Source of the DNA: Cronobacter universalis NCTC 9529
GTDB taxonomy: Bacteria; Pseudomonadota; Gammaproteobacteria; Enterobacterales; Enterobacteriaceae
Reading direction: 5' to 3'
DNA: 64,000 nucleotides
Assembly: GCF_001277175.1 (NCBI RefSeq)
Contig: NZ_CP012257.1
Coordinates: 3,596,001 to 3,660,000, forward strand
This document shows positions 48,231 through 55,961 of the stretch, piece after piece (positions within the stretch are counted from its first letter, which is position 1; every line of letters starts with the position of its first letter). A model generated the notes under the pieces. It made no database searches and was not told where the DNA came from. It saw only the letters and a list, made by a program, of their open reading frames with translations. The translations under genes were made by a program, and so were the position numbers.

Positions 48231-48866
48231 TTATTTCGCCTGGGCGCTTAACAGCGCCACTCCCGTTTGTGTCGACACGCGCTCGATATACGCGCTCACC
48301 TGCGGGCCGAACGCCGCGCCTTTGACAATCGTGAGCGAGCGCAGCAGCGGGAAGAGAATAAAATCGGTGGTGTCGATAGCGCGACGGTCAGCCACCAGCG
48401 GCTCAAGCGCCTGAAGCTGCGCGTTGACCTGCGCCAGCAGCGCAGGGGTCTGCGCGCGCAGCGCGGCTAAATCGCCAAACGCTTTCTCTTCACGCGCGGT
48501 ATAGGCGCGACGCGCCTCCGGGGTCGCCAGCTCGGCGAAATCGCCCTCGGTAAAGCGCGGGATCGCCAGGTTAAACAGCGGGGTCGACACCGACTCGCAC
48601 CACTGTTTAATCGTCTCATCCACCGGCGCGTCGGTCACGCACGGCTGTCCAAGCCCATCTACGTAGCGCACAATGTCCATGCTCTCCGGCATATACGTGC
48701 CGTCGTCTTTTTCCAGAATCGGCACCACTTTGCGCCCGACCATGCGGGTCGGGGTGTCGGCATCGCCTTCCATAATGACGCACACCTCAACCGGCAGCTT
48801 TTTCAGGCCGACAATCATCAGGGCGCGAACGCAGAACGGGCAGTGCTCGTAGATATGCAGCTTCAT
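48231..48866 (-). CDS. grxB: Glutaredoxin 2
   Basis: 211 residues, GST-like glutaredoxin. The CPFC active site (Cys9 and Cys12) is in YEHCPFCVRALM, followed by the thioredoxin-like fold (VVPILEKDDGTYMPES) and a helical C-terminal domain. The start MKLHIYEH at 48864-48866 matches E. coli GrxB (215 residues). It reduces protein disulfides with glutathione. In E. coli grxB is elsewhere on the chromosome. Confidence 0.92.
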   Translation of the reverse strand: MKLHIYEHCPFCVRALMIVGLKKLPVEVCVIMEGDADTPTRMVGRKVVPILEKDDGTYMPESMDIVRYVDGLGQPCVTDAPVDETIKQWCESVSTPLFNLAIPRFTEGDFAELATPEARRAYTAREEKAFGDLAALRAQTPALLAQVNAQLQALEPLVADRRAIDTTDFILFPLLRSLTIVKGAAFGPQVSAYIERVSTQTGVALLSAQAK

Positions 48867-49054
48867 GCAATTCTCCATGAGGGGCGCGGCGACCATCTGT
48901 TATCGCTCGCAAAAAAGACTACTGATGAGTAACCTTACTCGATAGTAACATAACGCGTTTGCGTGACAAGCGCGACGAAAACGCCCGATGCGATACCTTT
49001 GCCGTCTGGCTTGCAGTAAGCTTACGCCGTTCATGTGACCCAGGGAGAGAGGAT

Positions 49055-49672
49055 TTGCAGACTGACGCTGACCACCCGGAAAGCCATAAACCGAAACGGG
49101 GCGCCGCCACCCGCCGTCGGCTGTTGAAACACGCCTGCGCCGAATTCGCGCGGCTTGGCTATCACAGCACCAAAGTCAGCAATATCGTGAAGGCGAGCGG
49201 CCTGAGCCAGCCGACGTTTTATCTCTATTTCGCCAGCAAAGAAGCCGCTTATGAAGAGCTGGTGAGCGAGTTTCGCCTGCGCCTGGAGCGGCTCACCGAA
49301 ACGCTGCTGATCCGCGACCGCGTCGAAGGCGAGGCGCTGGTGAAAAGCGTGCAGCAGAGTTTCCTTAAGCTGCTGAATTTCCTAGCCGAAGACCAGGCGC
49401 TGACCGAAATCGGCTTCTTTCAGCCGCCCGGCTGCACGCAAACTAAGGCCACGCTGGTGAATGCCATCGCCAGCAATATCGTCAAAGAGCAGACCCTCGG
49501 CCTGTTTCGCAACGATATCGACGCGCTGCATATGGCCCGCTGCTGCGTGGGCATGATAGACCAGATGGCGCGCGTCCCGGCGGATGAGGCCGCTCCGGAG
49601 GCGCTGGCGCTCGGCTGCGCGCAGCTCCTGTGTGAAGGGATCTGGGTGCGCAGCCAGCATCACGACGCCTGA
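49055..49672 (+). CDS. TetR-family regulator
   Basis: 205 residues. HTH is visible in VSNIVKASGLSQPTFYLYFASKE, preceded by RRRLLKHACAEFARLGYHST. The start is read as TTG at 49055, because GGGAGAGAGG lies just upstream and the earlier frame (from 48959) has unlike composition and no ribosome site. Divergent from grxB, so it may control the grxB/ABM pair. Ligand unknown. Confidence 0.82.
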   Translation: MQTDADHPESHKPKRGAATRRRLLKHACAEFARLGYHSTKVSNIVKASGLSQPTFYLYFASKEAAYEELVSEFRLRLERLTETLLIRDRVEGEALVKSVQQSFLKLLNFLAEDQALTEIGFFQPPGCTQTKATLVNAIASNIVKEQTLGLFRNDIDALHMARCCVGMIDQMARVPADEAAPEALALGCAQLLCEGIWVRSQHHDA

Positions 49673-49920
49673 GCCTTTCCCGTCTTCTGCGCCCGGTGAC
49701 CCACGGCGGGCGCACAAATCCGCAGCACAATGATTGATAAGCCAAAAGTCATCGGCGAAGATAGCTTCCGGCGCTTCGCTTCGCGATGCCCGACGCGGCC
49801 ATTGACCGTTTGCGTGCGGCGAAGCCTCCCTGAACCAGATTATGCCCATTGCGCCAGAAACCAGCCGCATTACCTTTACGCATTATCGCTTTTACAGACC
49901 GCCAGCCAGAGGAATGGACG

Positions 49921-50868
49921 ATGCAACACCGTCTCACCATTAAAGACATCGCGCGCTTAAGCGGCGTGGGGAAATCCACCGTGTCGCGCGTGCTGAATAA
50001 CGAGAGCGGCGTCAGCGAACGCACCCGTGAAAAGGTTGAGGCGGTAATGCGCCAGCATGGCTTCTCCCCTTCCCGCTCGGCGCGCGCGATGCGCGGCCAG
50101 AGCGATAAAGTCGTCGCGATTATCGTCACCCGTCTGGATTCGCTGTCGGAAAACCTGGCGGTGCAGACCATCCTGCCCGCGCTGTATGAACAGGGTTACG
50201 ATCCGATCATGCTGGAGAGCCGTTTCTCGCCGGCGCTGGTGCAGGAGCATTTGGGCGTGCTGAGCCGCCGCCATATCGACGGCGTGATTTTGTTTGGCTT
50301 TAGCGGCATCAGCGACGTGCTGACGACCGCCTGGGAGAAATCGCTGGTGCTGCTGGCGCGCGACGCGCCGGGTTTTGCATCGGTCTGCTACGAAGATGAC
50401 GGGGCGATACGGCTGTTAATGCAGCGCCTGTATGACCACGGTCACCGCCATATCAGCTTCCTCGGCGTGCCGCACAGCGATATCACGACCGGCAAGCGAC
50501 GCCACGAGGCGTATCTCAGTTTCTGCAAACAGCATGGGCTGACGCCGCGCGACACGCTGCCGGGGCTTGCGATGAAGCAGGGTTATGAACACGCCGCCGA
50601 CGTGCTGAGTGAAGAAACCACCGCGCTGGTCTGCGCGACCGATACCCTTGCCATCGGCGCCAGTAAATATCTCCAGCAGCGCGGCGGCGCGCCGGTACAG
50701 CTTGCGAGCGTCGGCAACACGCCGCTGCTCAAATTCCTGCACCCGGAGGCGATCGCGGTCGATCCCGGTTATGGCGAAGCCGGACGCGCGGCGGCGAAAC
50801 AGCTTATCGATCAGATAACCGGCCGCGCCGATCCGCGCCAGATAGTGATCCCCGCCCGTCTCGACTAA
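49921..50868 (+). CDS. treR: Trehalose operon repressor TreR
   Basis: 315 residues, LacI family. Nearly the same as E. coli TreR, including RLTIKDIARLSGVGKSTVSR and FSPSRSARAMRGQSDKVVAI. It binds trehalose-6-phosphate as inducer and controls treBC. The start at 49921 (MQHRLTI) matches E. coli; the in-frame extension from 49849 does not. Same orientation and order as E. coli treR-treB-treC. Confidence 0.95.
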   Translation: MQHRLTIKDIARLSGVGKSTVSRVLNNESGVSERTREKVEAVMRQHGFSPSRSARAMRGQSDKVVAIIVTRLDSLSENLAVQTILPALYEQGYDPIMLESRFSPALVQEHLGVLSRRHIDGVILFGFSGISDVLTTAWEKSLVLLARDAPGFASVCYEDDGAIRLLMQRLYDHGHRHISFLGVPHSDITTGKRRHEAYLSFCKQHGLTPRDTLPGLAMKQGYEHAADVLSEETTALVCATDTLAIGASKYLQQRGGAPVQLASVGNTPLLKFLHPEAIAVDPGYGEAGRAAAKQLIDQITGRADPRQIVIPARLD

Positions 50869-50907
50869 GCCCCTGACCACACGTTTATTGTGATCGCGCT
50901 CTGTTTT

Positions 50908-50921
50908 CGGGAACGTTCCCG
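50908..50921. promoter_or_regulatory. TreR operator
   Basis: CGGGAACGTTCCCG is a perfect 14-base palindrome between treR and treB, in the region where E. coli TreR binds. It is followed by the treB leader. A TGTGA at about 50890 could be half of a CRP site. Confidence 0.8.
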
Positions 50922-51001
50922 TTCACGCCATCCCGGTTAAAAGTTACTCTGCGCCACAGGCCATCCGAGCCTCGTACCTACCTCTGCGACAGGGCTTCAT
51001 C

Positions 51002-52420
51002 ATGAGCAAAGTAAACCAACAGGATATCGATAAGCTGATAACCCTCGTGGGCGGCCGCGAGAATATCGCAACCGTTAGCCACTGCATTACCCGCCTGCGT
51101 TTTGTGCTGAATCAGCCCTCTAAAGCCGATCCGAAAGCAATAGAAGAGCTGCCGATGGTCAAAGGCTGTTTTACCAACGCCGGACAGTTTCAGGTGGTGA
51201 TCGGCACCAATGTCGGCGATTACTACCAGGCGCTGATCGCCACCAGCGGCCACAGCGCCGCCAGTAAAGATCAGGCCAAACTGGCCGCGCGCCAGAACAT
51301 GAAATGGCACGAGCGGCTTATCTCCCATTTCGCTGAAATTTTCTTCCCGCTGCTGCCCGCGCTCATCAGCGGCGGTCTGGTGCTCGGCTTTCGCAACGTG
51401 ATTGGCGATGTGCCGATGCACGACGGCAAAACGCTGGCGCAGATGTTCCCGGCGCTCAAAACCATCTACGACTTTTTATGGCTTATCGGCGAGGCTATCT
51501 TCTTCTATCTGCCGGTCGGGATCTGCTGGTCGGCGGTGCGCAAAATGGGCGGCACGCCGATCCTCGGGGTCGTGCTTGGCGTGACGCTGGTTTCGCCGCA
51601 GCTGATGAACGCCTACCTGCTCGGCCAGCAAACGCCGGAAGTGTGGGATTTCGGGCTCTTTACCATCGCCAAAGTGGGCTATCAGGCGCAGGTGATCCCG
51701 GCGCTGCTGGCGGGCCTGGCGCTCGGCATGATTGAAATTCGCTTAAAACGCCTGGTGCCGGATTACCTCTATCTGGTGGTGGTGCCGGTCTGTTCGCTGC
51801 TGCTCGCGGTATTCCTGGCGCACGCGTTTATCGGCCCGTTCGGCCGTCTTATCGGCGACGGCGTGGCGTTCGGCGTGCGTCATCTGATGACCGGCAGCTT
51901 CGCGCCCATCGGCGCCGCGCTGTTTGGCTTCCTCTACGCGCCGCTGGTCATCACCGGCGTCCATCAGACCACGCTCGCCGTGGATATGCAGATGATCCAG
52001 AGCATGGGCGGCACGCCGGTATGGCCGCTGATTGCGCTGTCGAATATCGCCCAGGGCTCGGCGGTGGTGGGCATTATCATGACCAGCCGCAAACACAACG
52101 AGCGCGAGATCTCCGTGCCAGCGGCTATCTCGGCGTATCTCGGCGTGACCGAACCCGCCATGTACGGCATCAACATGAAATATCGCTTCCCGATGCTGTG
52201 CGGCATGGTGGGCTCCAGCATCGCCGGGCTGCTGTGCGGGCTGAGCGGCGTGGTGGCGAACGGCATCGGCGTCGGCGGTCTGCCGGCCATTCTCTCCATC
52301 CAGCCGGATTACTGGCAGGTGTACGGCATGGCGATGCTGGTGGCGATCATTATTCCTTTCATCCTGACGGTCTTTGTCTATAAGCGAAAATCCCGCCAGG
52401 GAACGCTCCTGGTCGTCTAA
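51002..52420 (+). CDS. treB: PTS trehalose-specific EIIBC component
   Basis: 472 residues. The N-terminal EIIB domain has the phospho-Cys28 in TVSHCITRLRFVL. The EIIC part has about ten helices and the GVTEPAMYGINMKYRFPML motif. It imports trehalose as trehalose-6-phosphate; EIIA is supplied by the glucose EIIA (Crr). Family length and order agree with E. coli. Confidence 0.96.
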   Translation: MSKVNQQDIDKLITLVGGRENIATVSHCITRLRFVLNQPSKADPKAIEELPMVKGCFTNAGQFQVVIGTNVGDYYQALIATSGHSAASKDQAKLAARQNMKWHERLISHFAEIFFPLLPALISGGLVLGFRNVIGDVPMHDGKTLAQMFPALKTIYDFLWLIGEAIFFYLPVGICWSAVRKMGGTPILGVVLGVTLVSPQLMNAYLLGQQTPEVWDFGLFTIAKVGYQAQVIPALLAGLALGMIEIRLKRLVPDYLYLVVVPVCSLLLAVFLAHAFIGPFGRLIGDGVAFGVRHLMTGSFAPIGAALFGFLYAPLVITGVHQTTLAVDMQMIQSMGGTPVWPLIALSNIAQGSAVVGIIMTSRKHNEREISVPAAISAYLGVTEPAMYGINMKYRFPMLCGMVGSSIAGLLCGLSGVVANGIGVGGLPAILSIQPDYWQVYGMAMLVAIIIPFILTVFVYKRKSRQGTLLVV

Positions 52421-52435
52421 CTTTTATGGTGGTGC

Positions 52436-52457
52436 GGGGAGCGTTTCGGCGCTCCCC
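52436..52457 (+). promoter_or_regulatory. Intercistronic hairpin between treB and treC
   Basis: GGGGAGCG and CGCTCCCC form a perfect 8-base stem with a TTTCGG loop, then three T. It lies 23 bases before treC and could act as a partial terminator or mRNA stabiliser. Confidence 0.6.
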
Positions 52458-52480
52458 TTTAGCAACAGCGGGAACGCGTT

Positions 52481-54142
52481 ATGAATAACACTCTGCCGTG
52501 GTGGCAAAACGGGGTAATTTACCAGATTTACCCGAAGAGTTTCCAGGATACGTCCGGCAACGGCACAGGCGATCTGGCGGGCGTCACCCGACGTCTCGAT
52601 TATCTGCAAAAACTGGGCGTGGACGCCATCTGGCTGACGCCCTTCTATCTCTCGCCGCAGGTCGATAACGGTTATGACGTGGCGAACTATACCGCCATCG
52701 ATCCGGCCTGTGGCACGCTGGAGGAGTTCGACACGCTGGTGGCCGACGCCCATGCCCGCGGCATCCGGGTGATTCTCGACATGGTGTTTAACCACACTTC
52801 GACGCAGCACGCCTGGTTTCATGACGCGCTGACCCGCGAGAGCGCGCACCGCGAATTTTACATCTGGCGCGACGGCACGCCGGAGGAAGCCCCCAATAAC
52901 TGGCGTTCAAAATTCGGCGGCAGCGCCTGGCGCTGGCACGCCGAGAGCGGCCAGTATTATCTGCATCTCTTTGCGCCCGAGCAGGCGGATCTCAACTGGG
53001 AAAATCCACAGGTGCGCGACGAGGTGAAAAAAGTCTGCGAATTCTGGGCCGATCGCGGCGTGGACGGCCTGCGTCTCGACGTGATCAATCTGATTTCAAA
53101 AGATCAGGATTTCCCGTCGGACGATCGCGGCGACGGGCGGCGTTTTTACACCGACGGGCCGCGCATTCACGACTATTTGCAGGAGCTGAGCCGCGACGTG
53201 TTTCAGCCGCGCGGGCTGATGACGGTGGGCGAAATGTCCTCCACGACGCTTGAGAACTGCCAGCGCTACGCCGCGCTGGAGGGCCACGAGCTCTCGATGA
53301 CCTTTAACTTCCATCACCTGAAAGTGGATTACCCGGACGGGCAGAAGTGGACGCTCGCCGCGCCCGATTTCGTGGCGCTGAAAGCGATTTTCAACCACTG
53401 GCAGCAGGGCATGCATGGTGTGGCCTGGAACGCGCTGTTCTGGTGTAACCACGATCAGCCGCGCATCGTCTCGCGCTTCGGCGATGAGGGCGCGCTGCGC
53501 GTACCGGCGGCGAAAATGCTCGCGATGGTGCTGCACGGCATGCAGGGCACGCCTTATATCTACCAGGGCGAAGAGCTGGGCATGACCAACCCGCACTTCA
53601 CGCGCATCATCGATTACCGGGACGTGGAGAGCCACAATATGTTTGCCGAGCGGCGCGCGCAGGGGCAAAGCCCGGAGACGCTGCTTGCGATCCTCGCCAG
53701 CAAATCGCGCGATAACAGCCGCACGCCGATGCAGTGGGATGACAGCGACAACGGAGGTTTTACCACCGGCACGCCGTGGATAGGGCTTTGCGATAATTAC
53801 CGCGAGATCAACGCCGCGCGCGCGCTCGACGATCCAGACTCCGTGTTTTACGCCTATCAGAAACTCATCAGGCTGCGTAAGGCGCACCCGATTTTCACCT
53901 GGGGCGACTATCACGACCTGCTGGCGGAGCACCCTTACCTGTGGTGCTATCGCCGTGAATGGCAAGGGCAGACGCTGGTGGTGATGGCGAATCTGTCGCG
54001 CGAAGCGCACTGGTGTACGCCGGGCGACCTCGGCGGCGCGTGGCAGGTGTTGATGAGCAACTACCCTGACGCCGCATCCCGCCCCGGCGAAATCAACCTG
54101 CGCCCGTTCGAAGCCGTGATATGGCTGCAAGGGGAAGCGTAG
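52481..54142 (+). CDS. treC: Trehalose-6-phosphate hydrolase
   Basis: 553 residues, GH13 alpha-amylase fold. Catalytic residues are in GLRLDVIN (nucleophile Asp), VGEMSST (acid/base Glu) and CNHDQPR (transition-state Asp). It cuts trehalose-6-phosphate to glucose and glucose-6-phosphate in the cytoplasm. It follows treB in one operon. Confidence 0.96.
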   Translation: MNNTLPWWQNGVIYQIYPKSFQDTSGNGTGDLAGVTRRLDYLQKLGVDAIWLTPFYLSPQVDNGYDVANYTAIDPACGTLEEFDTLVADAHARGIRVILDMVFNHTSTQHAWFHDALTRESAHREFYIWRDGTPEEAPNNWRSKFGGSAWRWHAESGQYYLHLFAPEQADLNWENPQVRDEVKKVCEFWADRGVDGLRLDVINLISKDQDFPSDDRGDGRRFYTDGPRIHDYLQELSRDVFQPRGLMTVGEMSSTTLENCQRYAALEGHELSMTFNFHHLKVDYPDGQKWTLAAPDFVALKAIFNHWQQGMHGVAWNALFWCNHDQPRIVSRFGDEGALRVPAAKMLAMVLHGMQGTPYIYQGEELGMTNPHFTRIIDYRDVESHNMFAERRAQGQSPETLLAILASKSRDNSRTPMQWDDSDNGGFTTGTPWIGLCDNYREINAARALDDPDSVFYAYQKLIRLRKAHPIFTWGDYHDLLAEHPYLWCYRREWQGQTLVVMANLSREAHWCTPGDLGGAWQVLMSNYPDAASRPGEINLRPFEAVIWLQGEA

Positions 54143-54147
54143 CCCGA

Positions 54148-54177
54148 CCGGGTTAACGCACCAGCGCGTTAACCCGG
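54148..54177. terminator. Strong hairpin at the end of treC, overlapping the next convergent gene
   Basis: CCGGGTTAACGC and GCGTTAACCCGG form a perfect 12-base stem with a six-base loop, starting five bases after the treC stop and covering the stop of the oxidoreductase gene. No T run. Confidence 0.6.
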
Positions 54178-54683
54178 CTCAGCCACTGCGCGACGCCGGC
54201 GTCGAGACCGGCGTCGCTCAGCACGTGCGTGCCCTGAATAAGCGCTGGCGGCTGCCAGATCATGCCGGTCATATTGGCCATCGCGTGAAACGGCAGCCAG
54301 AATTCTTCTATCGGGTAGCGGTTATAGCCTTCCGGCGAATAGGCCTCTGCGCTGCCGCCGGTCGAGACCATCAGCATAAACGGTTTGCCGTGCAGGCGGT
54401 CGCCGCCGGTGCCATAGGCAAAACCGTGTTCCAGTACGTGATCCTGCCACTCTTTTAAAATCGCGGGCGAGCTGTACCACCAGAATGGAAACAGCATCAC
54501 CACCGCGTCATGCGCCAGCAGCAGCGCCTGTTCTCGCTTCACGTCTATTTTAAAATCGGGGTATTCACGCATCAGCTCATGCACCGTCACCTGCGGCAAT
54601 GCTTTCAGCGCCTCGATAGCAGCGCGGTTGACGCGGGAATCGTCCGGGTAACGGTGCCCGGCCAGAACCAGAACTTTTTTCAT
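54153..54683 (-). CDS. NAD(P)H oxidoreductase, flavodoxin-like fold (KefF/MdaB type)
   Basis: 176 residues. N-terminal LVLAGHRYPDDSRVNRAAIE and MLFPFWWYSSPAILKEWQD match FMN-dependent quinone reductases of the NQO1/KefF class; the GGDRLHGKPFMLMVSTGG segment also fits. The start at 54681-54683 (MKKVLVLAG) matches the family. It is divergent from a LysR gene, a common regulator-target layout, and is not present between treC and nrdD in E. coli. Confidence 0.88.
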   Translation of the reverse strand: MKKVLVLAGHRYPDDSRVNRAAIEALKALPQVTVHELMREYPDFKIDVKREQALLLAHDAVVMLFPFWWYSSPAILKEWQDHVLEHGFAYGTGGDRLHGKPFMLMVSTGGSAEAYSPEGYNRYPIEEFWLPFHAMANMTGMIWQPPALIQGTHVLSDAGLDAGVAQWLSRVNALVR

Positions 54684-54785
54684 TTTTACTCTCCTCAACG
54701 ATGTGGTTGAGGTAATGTTGGCATGACGCAGAGTTAACCTGTAGTGCGGTTCCGTGCATATCTGTTTCAACCAAAGGTATCAACC

Positions 54786-55667
54786 ATGACGCTTACCTCC
54801 GACGTACATCGCCTGCTGCCTGCGTTTCTGGCCGCCGCGCAGAGCCAGAGCTTTTCCGCTGCCGCCCGCCTGCTGGGCGTGACGCCTGCCGCCATCAGCA
54901 AAAGCGTCCGCCAGCTGGAGGCGCGCCTGGGGCGCGTGCTGTTTCAGCGCAACACGCATTTTGTAGTGCTGACGGAAGAAGGCGCGGCCCTGCGCGAACA
55001 GGTGGCGCCGCTGTGGCATGCGCTCAACCAGGCGCTGGAAAAGCCCGCCGACGAGCCGCAGGGGCTGGTGCGCGTGAGCGTGATTCCTGGTTTCGGGCGC
55101 TACCTCCTGATGCCGGCGCTGCCCACTTTCCAGCAGCGTTACCCGCAGGTGCGGCTGGATCTGGCGATGGATCCGCGTCGCGTTAACCTGATTGGCGAGC
55201 GGATCGATGTGGCGATTGGCCAGCGGACGGTGCAGGACAGCCGGATAATCACCCGTGAAATCCGCCCGATGCGCATGATGCTTGCCGCCTCGCCGGCCTA
55301 CCTGGCGCAGTCTGGCACGCCGCAACAGCCGCAGGATCTGTTGCATCACCGTTGCCTGGTGCACCGTAATCCCGGCAACGGCAAACTGCAAAGCTGGCTT
55401 GCCGATGAACTGGCGATGGAAGAGCAGCACGCTTTTCTTATCAGCACGTTTCCGGATGTGCTGGTGGACGCCGCGCTGGCGGAGATGGGCATTGTCTCGC
55501 TCGCCGACTGGTATCTGGCGCCGCTTATCGCCGCGGGCCGTCTGGTGCCGTTGATGGAAGCGCACTGGCCCGCGCCGCAGCCGCTGTGGGTGAAGTATCC
55601 GCACCATCGTCTGGCCCCGCGCGTGCGGGCATTCGTCGATTTTTTAATCGAAAAATTCACAGTGTAA
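54786..55667 (+). CDS. LysR-family regulator
   Basis: 293 residues. N-terminal winged HTH (FLAAAQSQSFSAAARLLGVT), substrate-binding domain with VSVIPGFGRYLLMPALPTF. The start at 54786 (MTLTSDVHRLLP) has AAGGTATC upstream. It probably controls the divergent NAD(P)H oxidoreductase gene. Effector unknown. Confidence 0.88.
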   Translation: MTLTSDVHRLLPAFLAAAQSQSFSAAARLLGVTPAAISKSVRQLEARLGRVLFQRNTHFVVLTEEGAALREQVAPLWHALNQALEKPADEPQGLVRVSVIPGFGRYLLMPALPTFQQRYPQVRLDLAMDPRRVNLIGERIDVAIGQRTVQDSRIITREIRPMRMMLAASPAYLAQSGTPQQPQDLLHHRCLVHRNPGNGKLQSWLADELAMEEQHAFLISTFPDVLVDAALAEMGIVSLADWYLAPLIAAGRLVPLMEAHWPAPQPLWVKYPHHRLAPRVRAFVDFLIEKFTV

Positions 55668-55744
55668 ATATTTCGCCTTCAATGCAGGCCGTAAGCGCGC
55701 TCGCCGCTTTGCCTTGTCCTGCGTCAATAAAAACGCAAACTTGT

Positions 55745-55801
55745 TTGATGCAAATCACTATATATAGACATTAAAATCCACCGCGGCCCAATATCTTGTA
55801 T
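55745..55801. promoter_or_regulatory. FNR site and paired NrdR boxes before nrdD
   Basis: TTGATGCAAATCAC at 55745-55758 matches the FNR consensus except the last base. TCACTATATATAGACA (55755-55770) and GCCCAATATCTTGTAT (55786-55801) each match about 12 of 16 positions of the NrdR box and are exactly 31 bases apart, the spacing of NrdR box pairs. Anaerobic activation by FNR and repression by NrdR of nrdDG is known in E. coli. Confidence 0.7.
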
Positions 55802-55851
55802 TTTCAGGCTAAACTTTCAGCAATCCGGCGTGGGTGAAAATCCCGCCCTGC

Positions 55852-55938
55852 TGTGGATAAAACGGGCCAGTTCCGGCGTTACCGGGGGTTTATTCAGTCA
55901 ATATTCCCCAGGCCGCACGACGGAATTTCTGTGGATAA
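55852..55938. promoter_or_regulatory. Two perfect DnaA boxes in the nrdD leader
   Basis: TGTGGATAA occurs at 55852-55860 and at 55930-55938; this is TTATCCACA on the other strand, the strongest DnaA box. They are 78 bases apart, both before the nrdD ATG. DnaA acts on nrdAB in E. coli. Confidence 0.65.
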
Positions 55939-55961
55939 CCTGTGCTTAATATGGAGTGATC

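Noticed and set aside
55800-55930. Riboswitch in the nrdD leader
   Set aside because: A stretch around 55827-55850 (GGCGTGGGTGAAAATCCCGCC) loosely recalls part of a cobalamin element, but the B12-box and conserved stems could not be found.
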